Shown in pieces: positions 7,182 to 16,297 of a stretch of 45,489 nucleotides of DNA. A model generated the notes under the pieces. It was not told the DNA's origin and searched no databases. It was given only the letters and a program-made list of their open reading frames with translations. How positions within the stretch are numbered: the first letter of the stretch is position 1; every line of letters begins with the position of its first letter. The stretch is from Enhygromyxa salina (GTDB lineage: Bacteria > Myxococcota_A > Polyangia > Nannocystales > Nannocystaceae), in the NCBI RefSeq assembly GCF_002994635.1, contig NZ_PVNL01000053.1, positions 1-45,489 on the forward strand, in the 5' to 3' direction. Made by a program: the position numbers and the translations under genes.

Positions 7182-9023
7182 CTAGGCCGGTCCACCGTGC
7201 GCGGTGAACTTGTTGGGGCGCCCGGCTCGGATCTGAACGCTGCGGTCGAGCAGCACCCGGTCCTCTCCGCACACGGCGGCGGTGCAGCGGACCTGCAGCT
7301 TGTGTCGACCCTCGCGCACGGGCTTGTCGGACAGCGGGGTGGTGCCGAGCTTGGTGCCGTCGACCCAGACCTCGGCCCACGCGACGGTCGGGGCGACGAC
7401 GCTGAGCTGGCCGAACGCGAGCGGGGACAGGACGATTGACATCGGGTCTGGCGGTGGCGCCATGGGGTCGAGCTCGAGCGTCTTGGGGTGGTGATCGGCG
7501 TGGCGGATCACCAGCACCCGGGGGTGATCGCCCGCGAGCTCGACCACGAACGGCGGGCCGGGGAGGGGGGTGCCGTCGACGGTGACTTGAGCGTCGGTGG
7601 GGGTGAGGTTCAGCGCGACAGTTGGTGGTGGCTGGGGGACGGGCGGCAGGTCGGGGGCCACGGGTCCGCCGTCCGCGAGCTCGGAGTCGGTTGGCTCGGG
7701 GGGCGGCTCCGGAGTCGGCTCGGGACGGTCCACGTCGGCTCGGGCGGGCGCGGGTGGACGCTCGGTCGGGTCTCGCTCCGAGCGGGCGACGACGTAGCCG
7801 ATCGTGCCGGCGAGCAGCGCCAGGATTGCGACGGCCCCACCCACGATCGCGGCGCCCGGCCACGACCACGGCAGCCCAGCCCGGCGCCCCGGGGCGCTGG
7901 TGAGCTCGTCGCTCGTGGCGGGGTCGGCATCCACCCCGATCGGCACGGCGACCGCCAGCGCGTGCTCGGGATCCGTCCCCAGCTCGGGCGTGGTGCTCGA
8001 TCGCAGCCGGGTCGCAAACGGCTGGACCGGTCCGGTGAGCTTGGTCGCGGGCGTGTGCGATGAGCCGCCCGCGTCGCCAGCCTCGGACTGCCAGTCGTCG
8101 GGGAACAGCTCGCGGAGGATCGCGGCGAGGTCACGGGTCGCGAACACCGGGGCCAGCTCCGCGAGGATCGGGGCGAGCGCCCGCAGGAACTGATCGGCGT
8201 CGGCGAACCGCGCCCGGGGCTCGATCGCCAGCGCCCGCTCGAGCAGCGCGTGCAGCTGCACGGGGATGCTGCGCAGGTCGGGCGCCATCCACACCCCCTC
8301 GCTGGTGAACGCGCGCTCGCGGGTCAACAGCTCGTAGAGCACACAGCCGACGCTGAACACGTCGGCCCGCGGATCGACGGTCTCACCGCGGGCCTGCTCG
8401 GGGGCCATGTAGCCGGCCGAGCCCATCGCGCCGACGGCCTCGGTGTTGGCCGGCTTGGCGATCCCAAAGTCGACGATCTGCACGCGACCGCTGCGATCGA
8501 CCAGGACATTGCGGGGGGTGATGTCGCGGTGCACGACGGGCTGGCGGTCGCGGCCTGGGCTGTGCGCGTGGGCCAGGCCGTCGAGGATCTCGCGCACGAT
8601 GAACAGCGCGGCGTCGAGCTCGAGCGGCCGGTCGAGCTCGCGCAGGCGATCGCCCAGCAGCTGCAGCGAGGGCCCGTCGACCCAGCCCATCGCCGTGTAC
8701 AGGGTGCCGTCATCGGCCCGACCGAGCTCGTAGATCGGCGTGATGTTGGGGTGACTGAGCGCGACGGCGGTCTTGGCCTCCGCGGCGAACAGCTCGACGA
8801 AGCGCGGATCTGCGGCCAGATCGGCCCGGATCGTCTTGACCACGAGCAGCTTCTCGAAGCCCAGCTCGCCGGGCAGCCGGGCCAGGTAGACCTCGCCCAT
8901 GCCGCCGCGGGCGAGCAGGCGCAGCAACTGATACTTGCCGAGCTCGCGGGTGGCTTGGCTCGGATTGCCAGCAGGACCGGGTCCTGGGTCGGCGTTGGCG
9001 GACGAATCCCGCAAGCGAGGCAT
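7182..9023 (-). CDS. Membrane Ser/Thr protein kinase (Hanks type) with C-terminal PEGA-like region
   Basis: 613 residues. The kinase domain spans about 30-285: glycine loop LARGGMGEV (38-45), ATP-binding Lys63, catalytic HRD (164-166, HRDITPRN), DFG (184-186) and APE-type GYMAPEQARGE. All key residues are present, so it should be active. A single transmembrane helix (about 390-412) separates it from an external Pro-rich stretch and PEGA-like repeats (ALNLTPTDAQVTVDGTPL; SVVAPTVAWAEVWVDGTKL). The architecture suggests an outside sensor/anchor controlling a cytoplasmic kinase, a common myxobacterial layout. ATG 9023 faces the start of the divergent Kelch-like lipoprotein six bases away. Substrate unknown. 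Confidence 0.93.
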   Translation of the reverse strand: MPRLRDSSANADPGPGPAGNPSQATRELGKYQLLRLLARGGMGEVYLARLPGELGFEKLLVVKTIRADLAADPRFVELFAAEAKTAVALSHPNITPIYELGRADDGTLYTAMGWVDGPSLQLLGDRLRELDRPLELDAALFIVREILDGLAHAHSPGRDRQPVVHRDITPRNVLVDRSGRVQIVDFGIAKPANTEAVGAMGSAGYMAPEQARGETVDPRADVFSVGCVLYELLTRERAFTSEGVWMAPDLRSIPVQLHALLERALAIEPRARFADADQFLRALAPILAELAPVFATRDLAAILRELFPDDWQSEAGDAGGSSHTPATKLTGPVQPFATRLRSSTTPELGTDPEHALAVAVPIGVDADPATSDELTSAPGRRAGLPWSWPGAAIVGGAVAILALLAGTIGYVVARSERDPTERPPAPARADVDRPEPTPEPPPEPTDSELADGGPVAPDLPPVPQPPPTVALNLTPTDAQVTVDGTPLPGPPFVVELAGDHPRVLVIRHADHHPKTLELDPMAPPPDPMSIVLSPLAFGQLSVVAPTVAWAEVWVDGTKLGTTPLSDKPVREGRHKLQVRCTAAVCGEDRVLLDRSVQIRAGRPNKFTAHGGPA

Positions 9024-9029
9024 GTTATC

Positions 9030-11048
9030 ATGCGCCGACTGATGACGGCGTCGGCCCGAAACGTCCCCACTCGGGCGCGCGCGCGGACAGGTGGAGCGTT
9101 GTTGGACGCGGGCGCGTTGGTGCTCGGGCTGGCGCTGGCGGGCTCGGGCTGCGGGCGACCCGAGTCGATCGAGCTCGCGGCGATCCGCGGCTGCGGTCTC
9201 GATCAGGAGTTCTCGGGCTTGCGGGTCCGGGTGCTCGGCGACTTCCCGGCCAGCGGCGGCAGCGAGATCCTGCTTGGACCCACGCAGCGAGGCACGATCC
9301 CCGAGCTGCCGGACGGGGCGACCGGGGTCGCGGCCGAGGGATTATTTGGCACCACGACCACCGCGATCGGCCGCAGCTGGGGCGTCGATCCCGAGCTCGC
9401 GCGCGGCCGCCTGCGTGGGTTCGACGAAGACGCGGCGGTGCTGCCAGTGTTCTTCGCGGCCCCGGATTCGCTGTGTGAGCTCGAGTTCCAGCCGGAGCCG
9501 GGCGCGGAGCTGATCGCCGCGGCCCACCCTGCTGGTGACGTGCTGCTGGTCGGGGGTCTGAGCCCAGGCTTGGCGCTGCGCGAGCAGGTAGTCCACGTGG
9601 ATCTGCTGACCGGCCGGACCCGGGCCCTGGGCGCCAGCTTGGCGCAGCCTCGCCGTGGGCACAGCGTGTACCCGATCGACGGTCGCCGGTTCGTGATCGT
9701 CGGCGGTGCGTGGCCGGGCGCGCTGGCGCAGGACCGGGTGCTCGTCGACGTCGACGGGGCCGGGAGCGTGACGTCGGTGGGTCCGCTCGAGCTCGAGGGC
9801 GACGCGCTGCTGGTCAGCGATCACGCTGCAGCGCGCTCGCCGAGCCCGGCCGGACAGCTGCTGATCGCCGGCGGCTGCGACATCGTCGATCCGCAAGCGC
9901 GCTGCGACCCCGCGAGCGCGTTGACGGCCACCTACTGGATCGATCCGGCCCAGCCCGGCGCGACCGTGCCGCTGCCACCGCTGACGCAGGCCCGGTATGG
10001 CGCCCACGCTGTCGTCTCGACCGACGGTGTCGCGTGGGTCGCCGGTGGGTTCGGCAGCGATGGGACCCGGCTGCGCAGCCTCGAGCGCCTGCGTCCGGGC
10101 GGGACCTGGGCACCCGTGCACGAGCTGGCCGACGCTGGCGTGCACGGGCTCGCGGTCCTCGACGGCGGCCTGGTGGTGCTCAGCGACGACGCTGGCCTGA
10201 TCCACTGGTGGTCCGAGGCGGGCAGCGGCAGCCTGGATCCGACCTCGCGGGCGCCCCCGCTGGCGATCGTGGCGACCGAGCGACCGATGCTCGCGCTCCC
10301 CGGCGAGCGCGTGTTGGTCGACACGTGGTTGTTCACGCCCGGGACTGCCGCCGTCGATCCGGCCTCGGGCCGGGTCGAGCTGCCGCCCCTGGCTCGGCAC
10401 GGCGGTCAGCTCCTGGGGCTGCACGACGGCACCGCGTTGATCGTGGGCGGCTGGATGACGGACTCGCAGGCGCTCGCCGACGCGCCGCTGCTGCGTCTGC
10501 GCCCGCGGCTCGACGGCCCCGACGAGTGGACGCCCGAGCTCGCGGGCCCGCAAAACGACGCGTTCGTGGGCAACACCCCCGGTCGCGCGACCGTGATCGT
10601 CGGCGGCCTGCGGCTCGACGCGCTCGGTGGTGAGCCCGACGCGCTGCCGCCCGTGCGCGCCCACGTCCGCGGGTTTCGCAGTCGCGCCATGCGGCTCGAG
10701 TTCAGCTATGAGGCGGAGCCGGGCTCGACCGCCCACGTGATCGTGGGGCAGGGGAGCGAGTCACTGGTGGCGATCGCTTTGGGCAGCGAGATCGTGGTCC
10801 GGCGCCGCGGGCCCGACGGCAGCACCGAGACCCTCGACTGTGGGCCGGCCCCCGCCGACGGTGCGCTCGCCGGAGAGCTGGTGCTCGAGCTTGGCGCGGG
10901 CGGAAACCAACTGCGGCTCGACGCCGCCGGCACCACGCTCGCGACCTGCGAACTCGAGTGGCCGTCGAGCGCGGGCCTGAGCGTGGGCTTTGGCGTGACG
11001 GGGGCCGAGGGCGCGCGCTTCTTTGGGTTGCGCCTGGCTAGGCGCTGA
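9030..11048 (+). CDS. Kelch-like beta-propeller lipoprotein, hypothetical
   Basis: 672 residues from ATG 9030 (ATG 9042 possible). A long N-region precedes a hydrophobic segment and a lipobox-like GSGC (Cys41). Repeated strand motifs DVLLVGGLS, FVIVGGAW, LLIAGGCD, VAWVAGGF, TALIVGGW and VTVIVGG-type endings, each preceded by a QPRRGHS/QARYGAHA-type strand, indicate a Kelch-like beta-propeller (about residues 160-540). The C-terminal 140 residues form a separate beta-rich domain. These proteins are usually surface or periplasmic binding scaffolds. It is divergent from the Ser/Thr kinase with only six bases between start codons, so both promoters must lie inside coding sequence or overlap. Ligand unknown. 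Confidence 0.75.
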   Translation: MRRLMTASARNVPTRARARTGGALLDAGALVLGLALAGSGCGRPESIELAAIRGCGLDQEFSGLRVRVLGDFPASGGSEILLGPTQRGTIPELPDGATGVAAEGLFGTTTTAIGRSWGVDPELARGRLRGFDEDAAVLPVFFAAPDSLCELEFQPEPGAELIAAAHPAGDVLLVGGLSPGLALREQVVHVDLLTGRTRALGASLAQPRRGHSVYPIDGRRFVIVGGAWPGALAQDRVLVDVDGAGSVTSVGPLELEGDALLVSDHAAARSPSPAGQLLIAGGCDIVDPQARCDPASALTATYWIDPAQPGATVPLPPLTQARYGAHAVVSTDGVAWVAGGFGSDGTRLRSLERLRPGGTWAPVHELADAGVHGLAVLDGGLVVLSDDAGLIHWWSEAGSGSLDPTSRAPPLAIVATERPMLALPGERVLVDTWLFTPGTAAVDPASGRVELPPLARHGGQLLGLHDGTALIVGGWMTDSQALADAPLLRLRPRLDGPDEWTPELAGPQNDAFVGNTPGRATVIVGGLRLDALGGEPDALPPVRAHVRGFRSRAMRLEFSYEAEPGSTAHVIVGQGSESLVAIALGSEIVVRRRGPDGSTETLDCGPAPADGALAGELVLELGAGGNQLRLDAAGTTLATCELEWPSSAGLSVGFGVTGAEGARFFGLRLARR

Positions 11049-11089
11049 GCGCCGGGCCGACACGGTGGCCGGCGTGGCGGCGGTCCGGG

Positions 11090-11104
11090 TATGGTCCGCG
11101 ACCG
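11090..11104 (+). promoter_or_regulatory. Candidate -10 box for leaderless queA message
   Basis: TATGGT (11090-11095) ends eight bases before the GTG start at 11104, so transcription would begin at or next to the start codon. No Shine-Dalgarno sequence is visible before this GTG, which fits a leaderless transcript. No good -35 box is seen. Confidence 0.35.
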
Positions 11105-12147
11105 TGCCCAGCCCCGCAGACTTCGACTTCGAGCTGCCGACCGCCCAGATCGCCCAGCGACCGCCCGAGCGCCGCGACGCGGCCCGGCTGTTGCTGGTGC
11201 CCCGCGCTGGTCCGGTCCAGCACCGCGGCATCGTCGACCTACCCCAGCTCCTCGCGGATCGCCCGCTGATCGTCGTCAACGACTCGAAGGTCGTCCCCGC
11301 CCGGATCCACGCTCGCCGCGAGACCGGCTCGCGCTTCGAATTGTTGATCGTCGATCCGGCCGCGCTCGGTCCGGGCGCGCGTGTGCATGCGTGGATCCGC
11401 AAGGCCAAGCGGCTGCGCGTGGGTGAGCTGCTGCAGGTCGAGGGCGCCGAGCTGACGCTGCGCTACCAGGGCCGCCCGACCGACCAACCAGACTCGCGCG
11501 CGTGCGTGCTCGAGATCGTGCATGGCCAGCTGCTCGCGGGCCTCGACGCCGCGGGCGAGCTGCCGCTGCCGCCCTACATCGCGCGCCCCGACGGCCCCTC
11601 GGCCCAGGATCTCGAGCGCTACCAGACCGTGTTCGCGCGCGACCGCGGCTCGGTCGCGGCGCCCACCGCTGGGCTGCACTTCGACGACGCGCTGCTGGCC
11701 AGCCTCGATCACACCGCGATCACCCTCCACGTCGGGCCCGGCACCTTCTTGCCGCTCGAGGCCGAAGACGTGCGCGCCCACAGGGTCGGGGCCGAGCGCT
11801 ACGAGATCAGCGAGCAGGCGGCGGCGCAGATCGAGTCGGCGCGCGCCGAGGGTCGGGCGATCCTCGCCGTCGGCACCACGGTGACCCGGACCCTCGAGTC
11901 GGTCGCCGCGGCCCACGGCGGCCGGATCGTCGCGGGTGCGGGCGCGACCGAGCTGGTGATCACGCCGGGCCACCCGTTCTCGATCGTCGATCGGTTGCTC
12001 ACCAATTTTCACCTGCCCCGCTCGAGCCTGCTGATGCTGGTGTGCAGCTTCGCCGGGCGCGAGCGGGTGCTCGCGGCCTACGCCGAGGCCGTGCGGGCCA
12101 ACTACCGCTTCTATAGCTACGGCGACTGCATGCTGGTCGAGCGCTGA
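11104..12147 (+). CDS. queA: S-adenosylmethionine:tRNA ribosyltransferase-isomerase
   Basis: 347 residues, the normal QueA length. It transfers and isomerises the ribosyl part of SAM onto 7-aminomethyl-7-deazaguanine in tRNA, giving epoxyqueuosine. The sequence is QueA-like from end to end: DFDFELPTAQIAQRP at the N-terminus, IVVNDSKVVPARI, ELPLPPYI, the strongly conserved SVAAPTAGLHF and GPGTFLP, and a C-terminal LLTNFHLPRSSLLMLV block. GTG 11104 is chosen because it begins the conserved N-terminus. It is followed 75 bases later by tgt, the enzyme that inserts the precursor base, and the pair leads into yajC-secDF as in many bacteria. Confidence 0.95.
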   Translation: MPSPADFDFELPTAQIAQRPPERRDAARLLLVPRAGPVQHRGIVDLPQLLADRPLIVVNDSKVVPARIHARRETGSRFELLIVDPAALGPGARVHAWIRKAKRLRVGELLQVEGAELTLRYQGRPTDQPDSRACVLEIVHGQLLAGLDAAGELPLPPYIARPDGPSAQDLERYQTVFARDRGSVAAPTAGLHFDDALLASLDHTAITLHVGPGTFLPLEAEDVRAHRVGAERYEISEQAAAQIESARAEGRAILAVGTTVTRTLESVAAAHGGRIVAGAGATELVITPGHPFSIVDRLLTNFHLPRSSLLMLVCSFAGRERVLAAYAEAVRANYRFYSYGDCMLVER

Positions 12148-12154
12148 CTCCGGC

Positions 12155-12183
12155 GTGGCGATCCGTGGCGATCCGTGGCATCC
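12155..12183 (+). repeat. Short tandem repeat between queA and tgt
   Basis: GTGGCGATCC occurs twice in tandem (12155-12174) followed by a 9-base variant GTGGCATCC (12175-12183). It lies just after queA. The last unit supplies a GTG in frame with tgt, which makes the tgt start uncertain. Confidence 0.7.
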
Positions 12184-12222
12184 CAGCCGCGCGTGACGAC
12201 CTCGAGTGAGCCCCCGAGCCAG

Positions 12223-13488
12223 ATGACGCTCCGCTGCGACCCCTGCGAGGGCCTCGCGTCCTTCGCCGAACTCTCTTCCGATCTGGCGTCGGGTCTGGCA
12301 TCAGATCCGGACCCAGGCTCGGCCACCAGTCCGCGACCGGGCACGCTCGAGCTGGTCGCCGAAGATCCGGCCAGTCCGGCGCGATCGTGCCGCCTGTGGA
12401 CGGCCCACGGACCGGTCGAGACCCCCTGTTTCATGCCTGTCGGCACCTACGGGGCGGTCAAGGGGGTCATGCCCGAGGAGCTGCGCAGCGTCGGATCGCA
12501 GGTGGTGCTGGCCAACGCCTACCACCTGACCCACCGGCCCGGGCCCGAGCGGGTCCGCGAGGTCGGTGGCATTCACGCGTTCATGCGCTGGCCCGGGCCG
12601 ATCCTCACGGACTCGGGCGGCTATCAAGTGTTCAGCCTGCGCGGGCTGCAGAAGATCGACGACGCGGGGGTCGACTACCGGACCCACTTCGACGGCACGC
12701 CTGCGCGCATGAGCCCCCGCAGCGTGCTCGAGGCCGAGGCCGCGATCGGCCCCGACATCTGCATGATCCTGGACCACTGCCCGCCGGGTGACGGCGATCC
12801 GGCGCTGGTCCGCGAGGCGATGGATCGCACGACCAAGTGGGCGCGCGAGGCCGCCCAGATCCGCCGCGAGATCCTGCGCCCCGAGCAGCTGTGCTTTGCG
12901 ATCGTCCAAGGCGGCACGGATCTGGCGCTGCGGCGCGAGCACCTCGAGACCCTCTCGCCCCTCGACTTCGACGGGTTTGCGCTCGGCGGGCTCAGCGTTG
13001 GCGAGCCGATCCCGCTGATGCACGCGACGCTGGCGGAGATCGCTCCCCAGATGCCGCGGGACAAGCCGCGCTACGTGATGGGGATCGGGACCGCCGCCGA
13101 TCTGCTCGCGGCGATCCGCGCTGGGGTCGACATGTTCGACTGCGTGATCCCGTCCCGCCACGCCCGCAACGGCCAACTGATCAGCTTCTTGGGCCGGTTC
13201 AACATCCGCAACGGCCGGTTCCGCGACGACGATCGCCCGGTCGACCCGGGCTGCGGCTGCATGGTGTGCGCCCGGTTCTCTCGGGCCTACCTGCGCCACC
13301 TCCACGCCCACACCGATCCTCTCTACGTGCGTCTCGCCACGATGCACAACCTCTACTTCTTCCACGAGTGGGTCGCCGTGCTCCGCCGGGCGATCCGTGC
13401 GGGCACCTTCACCGCCGTCGCGGCCGCCCTCGAGCAGGTTCTAGAATCCCAGGGCCAACCCGGCGCCGAGTCGCGCGCCGATTGGTAA
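12223..13488 (+). CDS. tgt: Queuine/preQ1 tRNA-guanine transglycosylase
   Basis: Swaps guanine-34 of GUN-anticodon tRNAs for preQ1, the step before QueA. Core motifs: VETPCFMPVGTYGAVKG, ILTDSGGYQVFSL (containing the general-acid Asp), FAIVQGG, FALGGLSVGE, YVMGIGTAADLL, MFDCVIPSRHARNG (nucleophile Asp) and the zinc site CGCMVC followed by a downstream His. From ATG 12223 the protein has 421 residues, about 45 more than usual. The conserved core begins only near base 12331, so an N-terminal extension of at least 36 residues rich in Ser/Asp/Pro is unavoidable. GTG 12175 and GTG 12193 are alternative in-frame starts. The C-terminus runs to residue ADW just before 13488. Confidence 0.93.
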   Translation: MTLRCDPCEGLASFAELSSDLASGLASDPDPGSATSPRPGTLELVAEDPASPARSCRLWTAHGPVETPCFMPVGTYGAVKGVMPEELRSVGSQVVLANAYHLTHRPGPERVREVGGIHAFMRWPGPILTDSGGYQVFSLRGLQKIDDAGVDYRTHFDGTPARMSPRSVLEAEAAIGPDICMILDHCPPGDGDPALVREAMDRTTKWAREAAQIRREILRPEQLCFAIVQGGTDLALRREHLETLSPLDFDGFALGGLSVGEPIPLMHATLAEIAPQMPRDKPRYVMGIGTAADLLAAIRAGVDMFDCVIPSRHARNGQLISFLGRFNIRNGRFRDDDRPVDPGCGCMVCARFSRAYLRHLHAHTDPLYVRLATMHNLYFFHEWVAVLRRAIRAGTFTAVAAALEQVLESQGQPGAESRADW

Positions 13489-13572
13489 CTATCTGAAACT
13501 ACTCATGAATGTGCGAGGTTTGCCCGCGCGGGGGCGGCGGCTGGCCGGCGCCCGGGCGGTGCAGCGGCCCGA

Positions 13573-13601
13573 TTGACCCCGGCGGGCGCCGCTGCTACTA
13601 G
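13573..13601 (+). promoter_or_regulatory. Candidate promoter for yajC-secDF
   Basis: TTGACC (13573-13578), a 17-base spacer and TACTAG (13596-13601). The -35 is good and the -10 is weak. It lies in the 191-base gap between tgt and yajC; the rest of the gap shows no other clear signal. Confidence 0.35.
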
Positions 13602-13679
13602 GCCGCCATCGTGAGGTGATCGCGTGTCGGCCGTCAGATAGAGACCGATATCGCGTGATACTCCCAGCCACTTCCGGCC

Positions 13680-14120
13680 ATGTTCGCTTCAACACCGATG
13701 CTGCTCGCCGAAGGCGCCATGGGTCCCCTCGGGGACTTCTTGCCCTTCATCCTCATGATCGGCGTCTTCTATTTCCTGGTGCTCCGCCCAATGAGCAAGC
13801 AGGAAAAGGAGCGCAAACAACGGTTGGCCGAGCTCAAGCGCGGTGACCGGGTTGTCCTCACGGGTGGACTGATCGGGCGCATCAGCCGGGTCGACGACGA
13901 CATCGTCGTGGTCGAGATCGCCGACAAGGTCAAGGTTCGCGTGCTCAAGAAGGACGTGGCGGACTTCGAAGAGGCCGCGCTGAGCCAGGCCAAGAAGGAC
14001 CGGGGCGACAAGGGCGACAAGTCCAAGGACGAGGCGAAGAAAGACGACAAGTCCAAGGACGACGACGCCAAGACCGCCGCCTCGGACAAGGACGACGACG
14101 CGTCACGGAAGGCCGGCTGA
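13680..14120 (+). CDS. yajC: Preprotein translocase accessory subunit YajC
   Basis: 146 residues. One membrane helix (about 20-36, FILMIGVFYFLVLRP) is followed by the conserved cytoplasmic domain QEKERKQRLAELKRGDRVVLTGGLIG. YajC associates with SecDF at the SecYEG translocon. The family is usually about 100-110 residues; here a tail of about 45 residues made almost only of Lys and Asp (with Ser and Ala) is added after residue 100. The stop is three bases before secD, so the genes are co-transcribed and probably translationally linked. Confidence 0.95.
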   Translation: MFASTPMLLAEGAMGPLGDFLPFILMIGVFYFLVLRPMSKQEKERKQRLAELKRGDRVVLTGGLIGRISRVDDDIVVVEIADKVKVRVLKKDVADFEEAALSQAKKDRGDKGDKSKDEAKKDDKSKDDDAKTAASDKDDDASRKAG

Positions 14121-14123
14121 TCC

Positions 14124-16286
14124 ATGCGCCGCTTCGTCAAGATCAAGGCGCTGTTCCTGGTGGTGCTGCTCTCGGTGGCGACGCTCTCGATCCTGCCCTC
14201 GTTCGCGCAGATCGGGAAATTCGAGCTCCCGAGCTGGATCACCGACACCTTCACCCGACAGTTCAAGCTGGGGCTGGACCTTCAGGGCGGTCTGCACCTC
14301 GAGTACTCGGTCGCCGTCGACGAGGCGCTCGAGAACAAGCTCGATCAGATGGCAGGCGAGCTCGAGTCCGCGTTCAAGGACAAGAAAGACGTCGTCATCA
14401 CGACCGAGCGCGACGGCAAGAACGCGCTGCTCGTCCGGTTCGAGAACCCCGAGGACATCAAGCTCGCGACCGAGGACGTCATGGCCGTGGTCGCCGGCTA
14501 CCTCGAGCGCGAAGACGACTCCGATCTCGCCGCGCAGGGCGTCATCCGCATGACGGTGCCGGACTCGGTCATCGAAGAGGCCCAAAAGGCCGTCGTCGGC
14601 CAGGCGATCGACACCGTGCGGCGCCGCGTCGACGCGGTCGGTGTGGCCGAGCCCAACATCTATCCCAAGAACCGGCAGGTCGTGATCGAGCTGCCCGGCG
14701 TCAGCGACACCGCGACCGAGCTGCGGGCGGCCGCCAACGAGGCCGCCAACCAGCTGATGACCCTGCTCACCGCCAACGGCGGGGTGCAGGTCCAGGGCAT
14801 CGAGAACCGCGACGATCCCGGCGCGATCGACTTGCGCGTGCCGGGCCAGGACGCCCGGGCCGTGATCGAGCAGGTGTTCGGCGCCCAGAAGCTGGTCCCG
14901 CAAGAGGACGGCTCCACCTTGATCTTCGACGATCGCCTGGGCGACGAGGTCGTGATCCTGCCGCCCGATCCTGGCGCGGCGCCGGATCCCGAGTCGGTCA
15001 CGATCTCGCTGACCGAGGCCGCGCGCGACGAGGTGCTCGACAGCTCCTCCGACTTTCGCCGACTGCTGAAGATCATCGAGCGCGCCGCGGTGCTCGAGAT
15101 GCACATGGTCGACGACGAGACCCTGTTCAAGGACACGGGCAAGCCCTACCTGCAAGCGCTGTTCGACGCTGGCTTCGTCACCCAGGGCATGGGCATCTCG
15201 GTTGCGATCGAAGACGACTACGGCAAGCCCGACAAGGGCGCGCCGATGGTCAAGGGGCCGATCGCGTTCTACGCGATGGAGCGCGAGACGCTCGAGCGCT
15301 TCTTCAACAGCCTGCCCCCCGAGTGGCGGATCCCCAGCACCCACAAGGTCGCGTACGGCAAGCAGCCGTGGCTGCTGCGCCGCAACGAGGAGCCCGTGCA
15401 GCTGTGGCGCACCCACATCATCCGGGCCCGCGCCGACATCACCGGTGACCGGATCACGACCGCCAACGTCGGCTACAAGTCCGACACCGGGACCCCGCAG
15501 GTCGAGGTCAGCTTCGACAAGATCGGCGCCCGCGACGTCGATCGCATGAGCGGCGACAACATCGGTCGCAAGATGGCGATCATCATGGACGACATGGTCG
15601 TCTCGGATCCGATCTTCAACGAGCGGATCCCCAACGGCAACGTCGTGATCACGCTCGGCTCGCAGGCCGGCGACACGCTCCGCCAGCAGGCCAACGACCT
15701 GGTCAAGGTGCTCAAGAGCGGCTCGCTGCCCGCGCGGCTCAACAAGGAGTTCGAGATCCGCGTTGGCGCCGATCTCGGCAAGGACTCGGTCACCCGTGGG
15801 TTCAAGGCGTTCTTGGTCGGGCTCGGGTTGGTCATCGTGTTCATGGCCATCTACTACCGGGCCGCGGGCGTGATCGCCGTGTTTGCGCTGGTCATGAACA
15901 TGGTCCTGGTGCTCGCGTTCATGGCTTTGTTCGGAGCCACGCTGACGCTGCCCGGCATCGCTGGGGTCGTGCTCACGATCGGCATGGCCGTCGACGCCAA
16001 CGTGATCATCTTCGAGCGTGTGCGGGAGTTCCTGCGCGAGGGCTTCACCGCCCGCGCCGCGATCGAGGCCGGCTACGATCGGGCGTTCACGACGATCCTC
16101 GACTCGCAGCTGACCACGGCGATCGCCGGGCTGGTGCTCTGGCAGTACGGCTCCGGTCCGATCCGCGGGTTTGCGATCACGCTGCTGATCGGCATCGCAA
16201 CTTCAATCTTCACCGGCGTGTTTGCGACGCGGGTGTTCTTTGACTGGCAGGCCAACCGGCGCGGCTTCGACCGTGTCTCGATCTGA
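14124..16286 (+). CDS. secD: Protein translocase subunit SecD
   Basis: 720 residues. One N-terminal membrane helix, then the signature GLDLQGGLHLEY (about residues 50-61), a large periplasmic domain containing the P1 region and QAIDTVRRRVDAVGVAEP, and a C-terminal block of five membrane helices with IAGVVLTIGMAVDANVIIFERVRE. SecD with SecF uses the proton motive force to pull exported proteins through SecYEG. It is longer than the E. coli protein (615) because the periplasmic part is enlarged. It is followed by secF after an 11-base gap. Confidence 0.97.
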   Translation: MRRFVKIKALFLVVLLSVATLSILPSFAQIGKFELPSWITDTFTRQFKLGLDLQGGLHLEYSVAVDEALENKLDQMAGELESAFKDKKDVVITTERDGKNALLVRFENPEDIKLATEDVMAVVAGYLEREDDSDLAAQGVIRMTVPDSVIEEAQKAVVGQAIDTVRRRVDAVGVAEPNIYPKNRQVVIELPGVSDTATELRAAANEAANQLMTLLTANGGVQVQGIENRDDPGAIDLRVPGQDARAVIEQVFGAQKLVPQEDGSTLIFDDRLGDEVVILPPDPGAAPDPESVTISLTEAARDEVLDSSSDFRRLLKIIERAAVLEMHMVDDETLFKDTGKPYLQALFDAGFVTQGMGISVAIEDDYGKPDKGAPMVKGPIAFYAMERETLERFFNSLPPEWRIPSTHKVAYGKQPWLLRRNEEPVQLWRTHIIRARADITGDRITTANVGYKSDTGTPQVEVSFDKIGARDVDRMSGDNIGRKMAIIMDDMVVSDPIFNERIPNGNVVITLGSQAGDTLRQQANDLVKVLKSGSLPARLNKEFEIRVGADLGKDSVTRGFKAFLVGLGLVIVFMAIYYRAAGVIAVFALVMNMVLVLAFMALFGATLTLPGIAGVVLTIGMAVDANVIIFERVREFLREGFTARAAIEAGYDRAFTTILDSQLTTAIAGLVLWQYGSGPIRGFAITLLIGIATSIFTGVFATRVFFDWQANRRGFDRVSI

Positions 16287-16297
16287 GAAAGGGGGGC

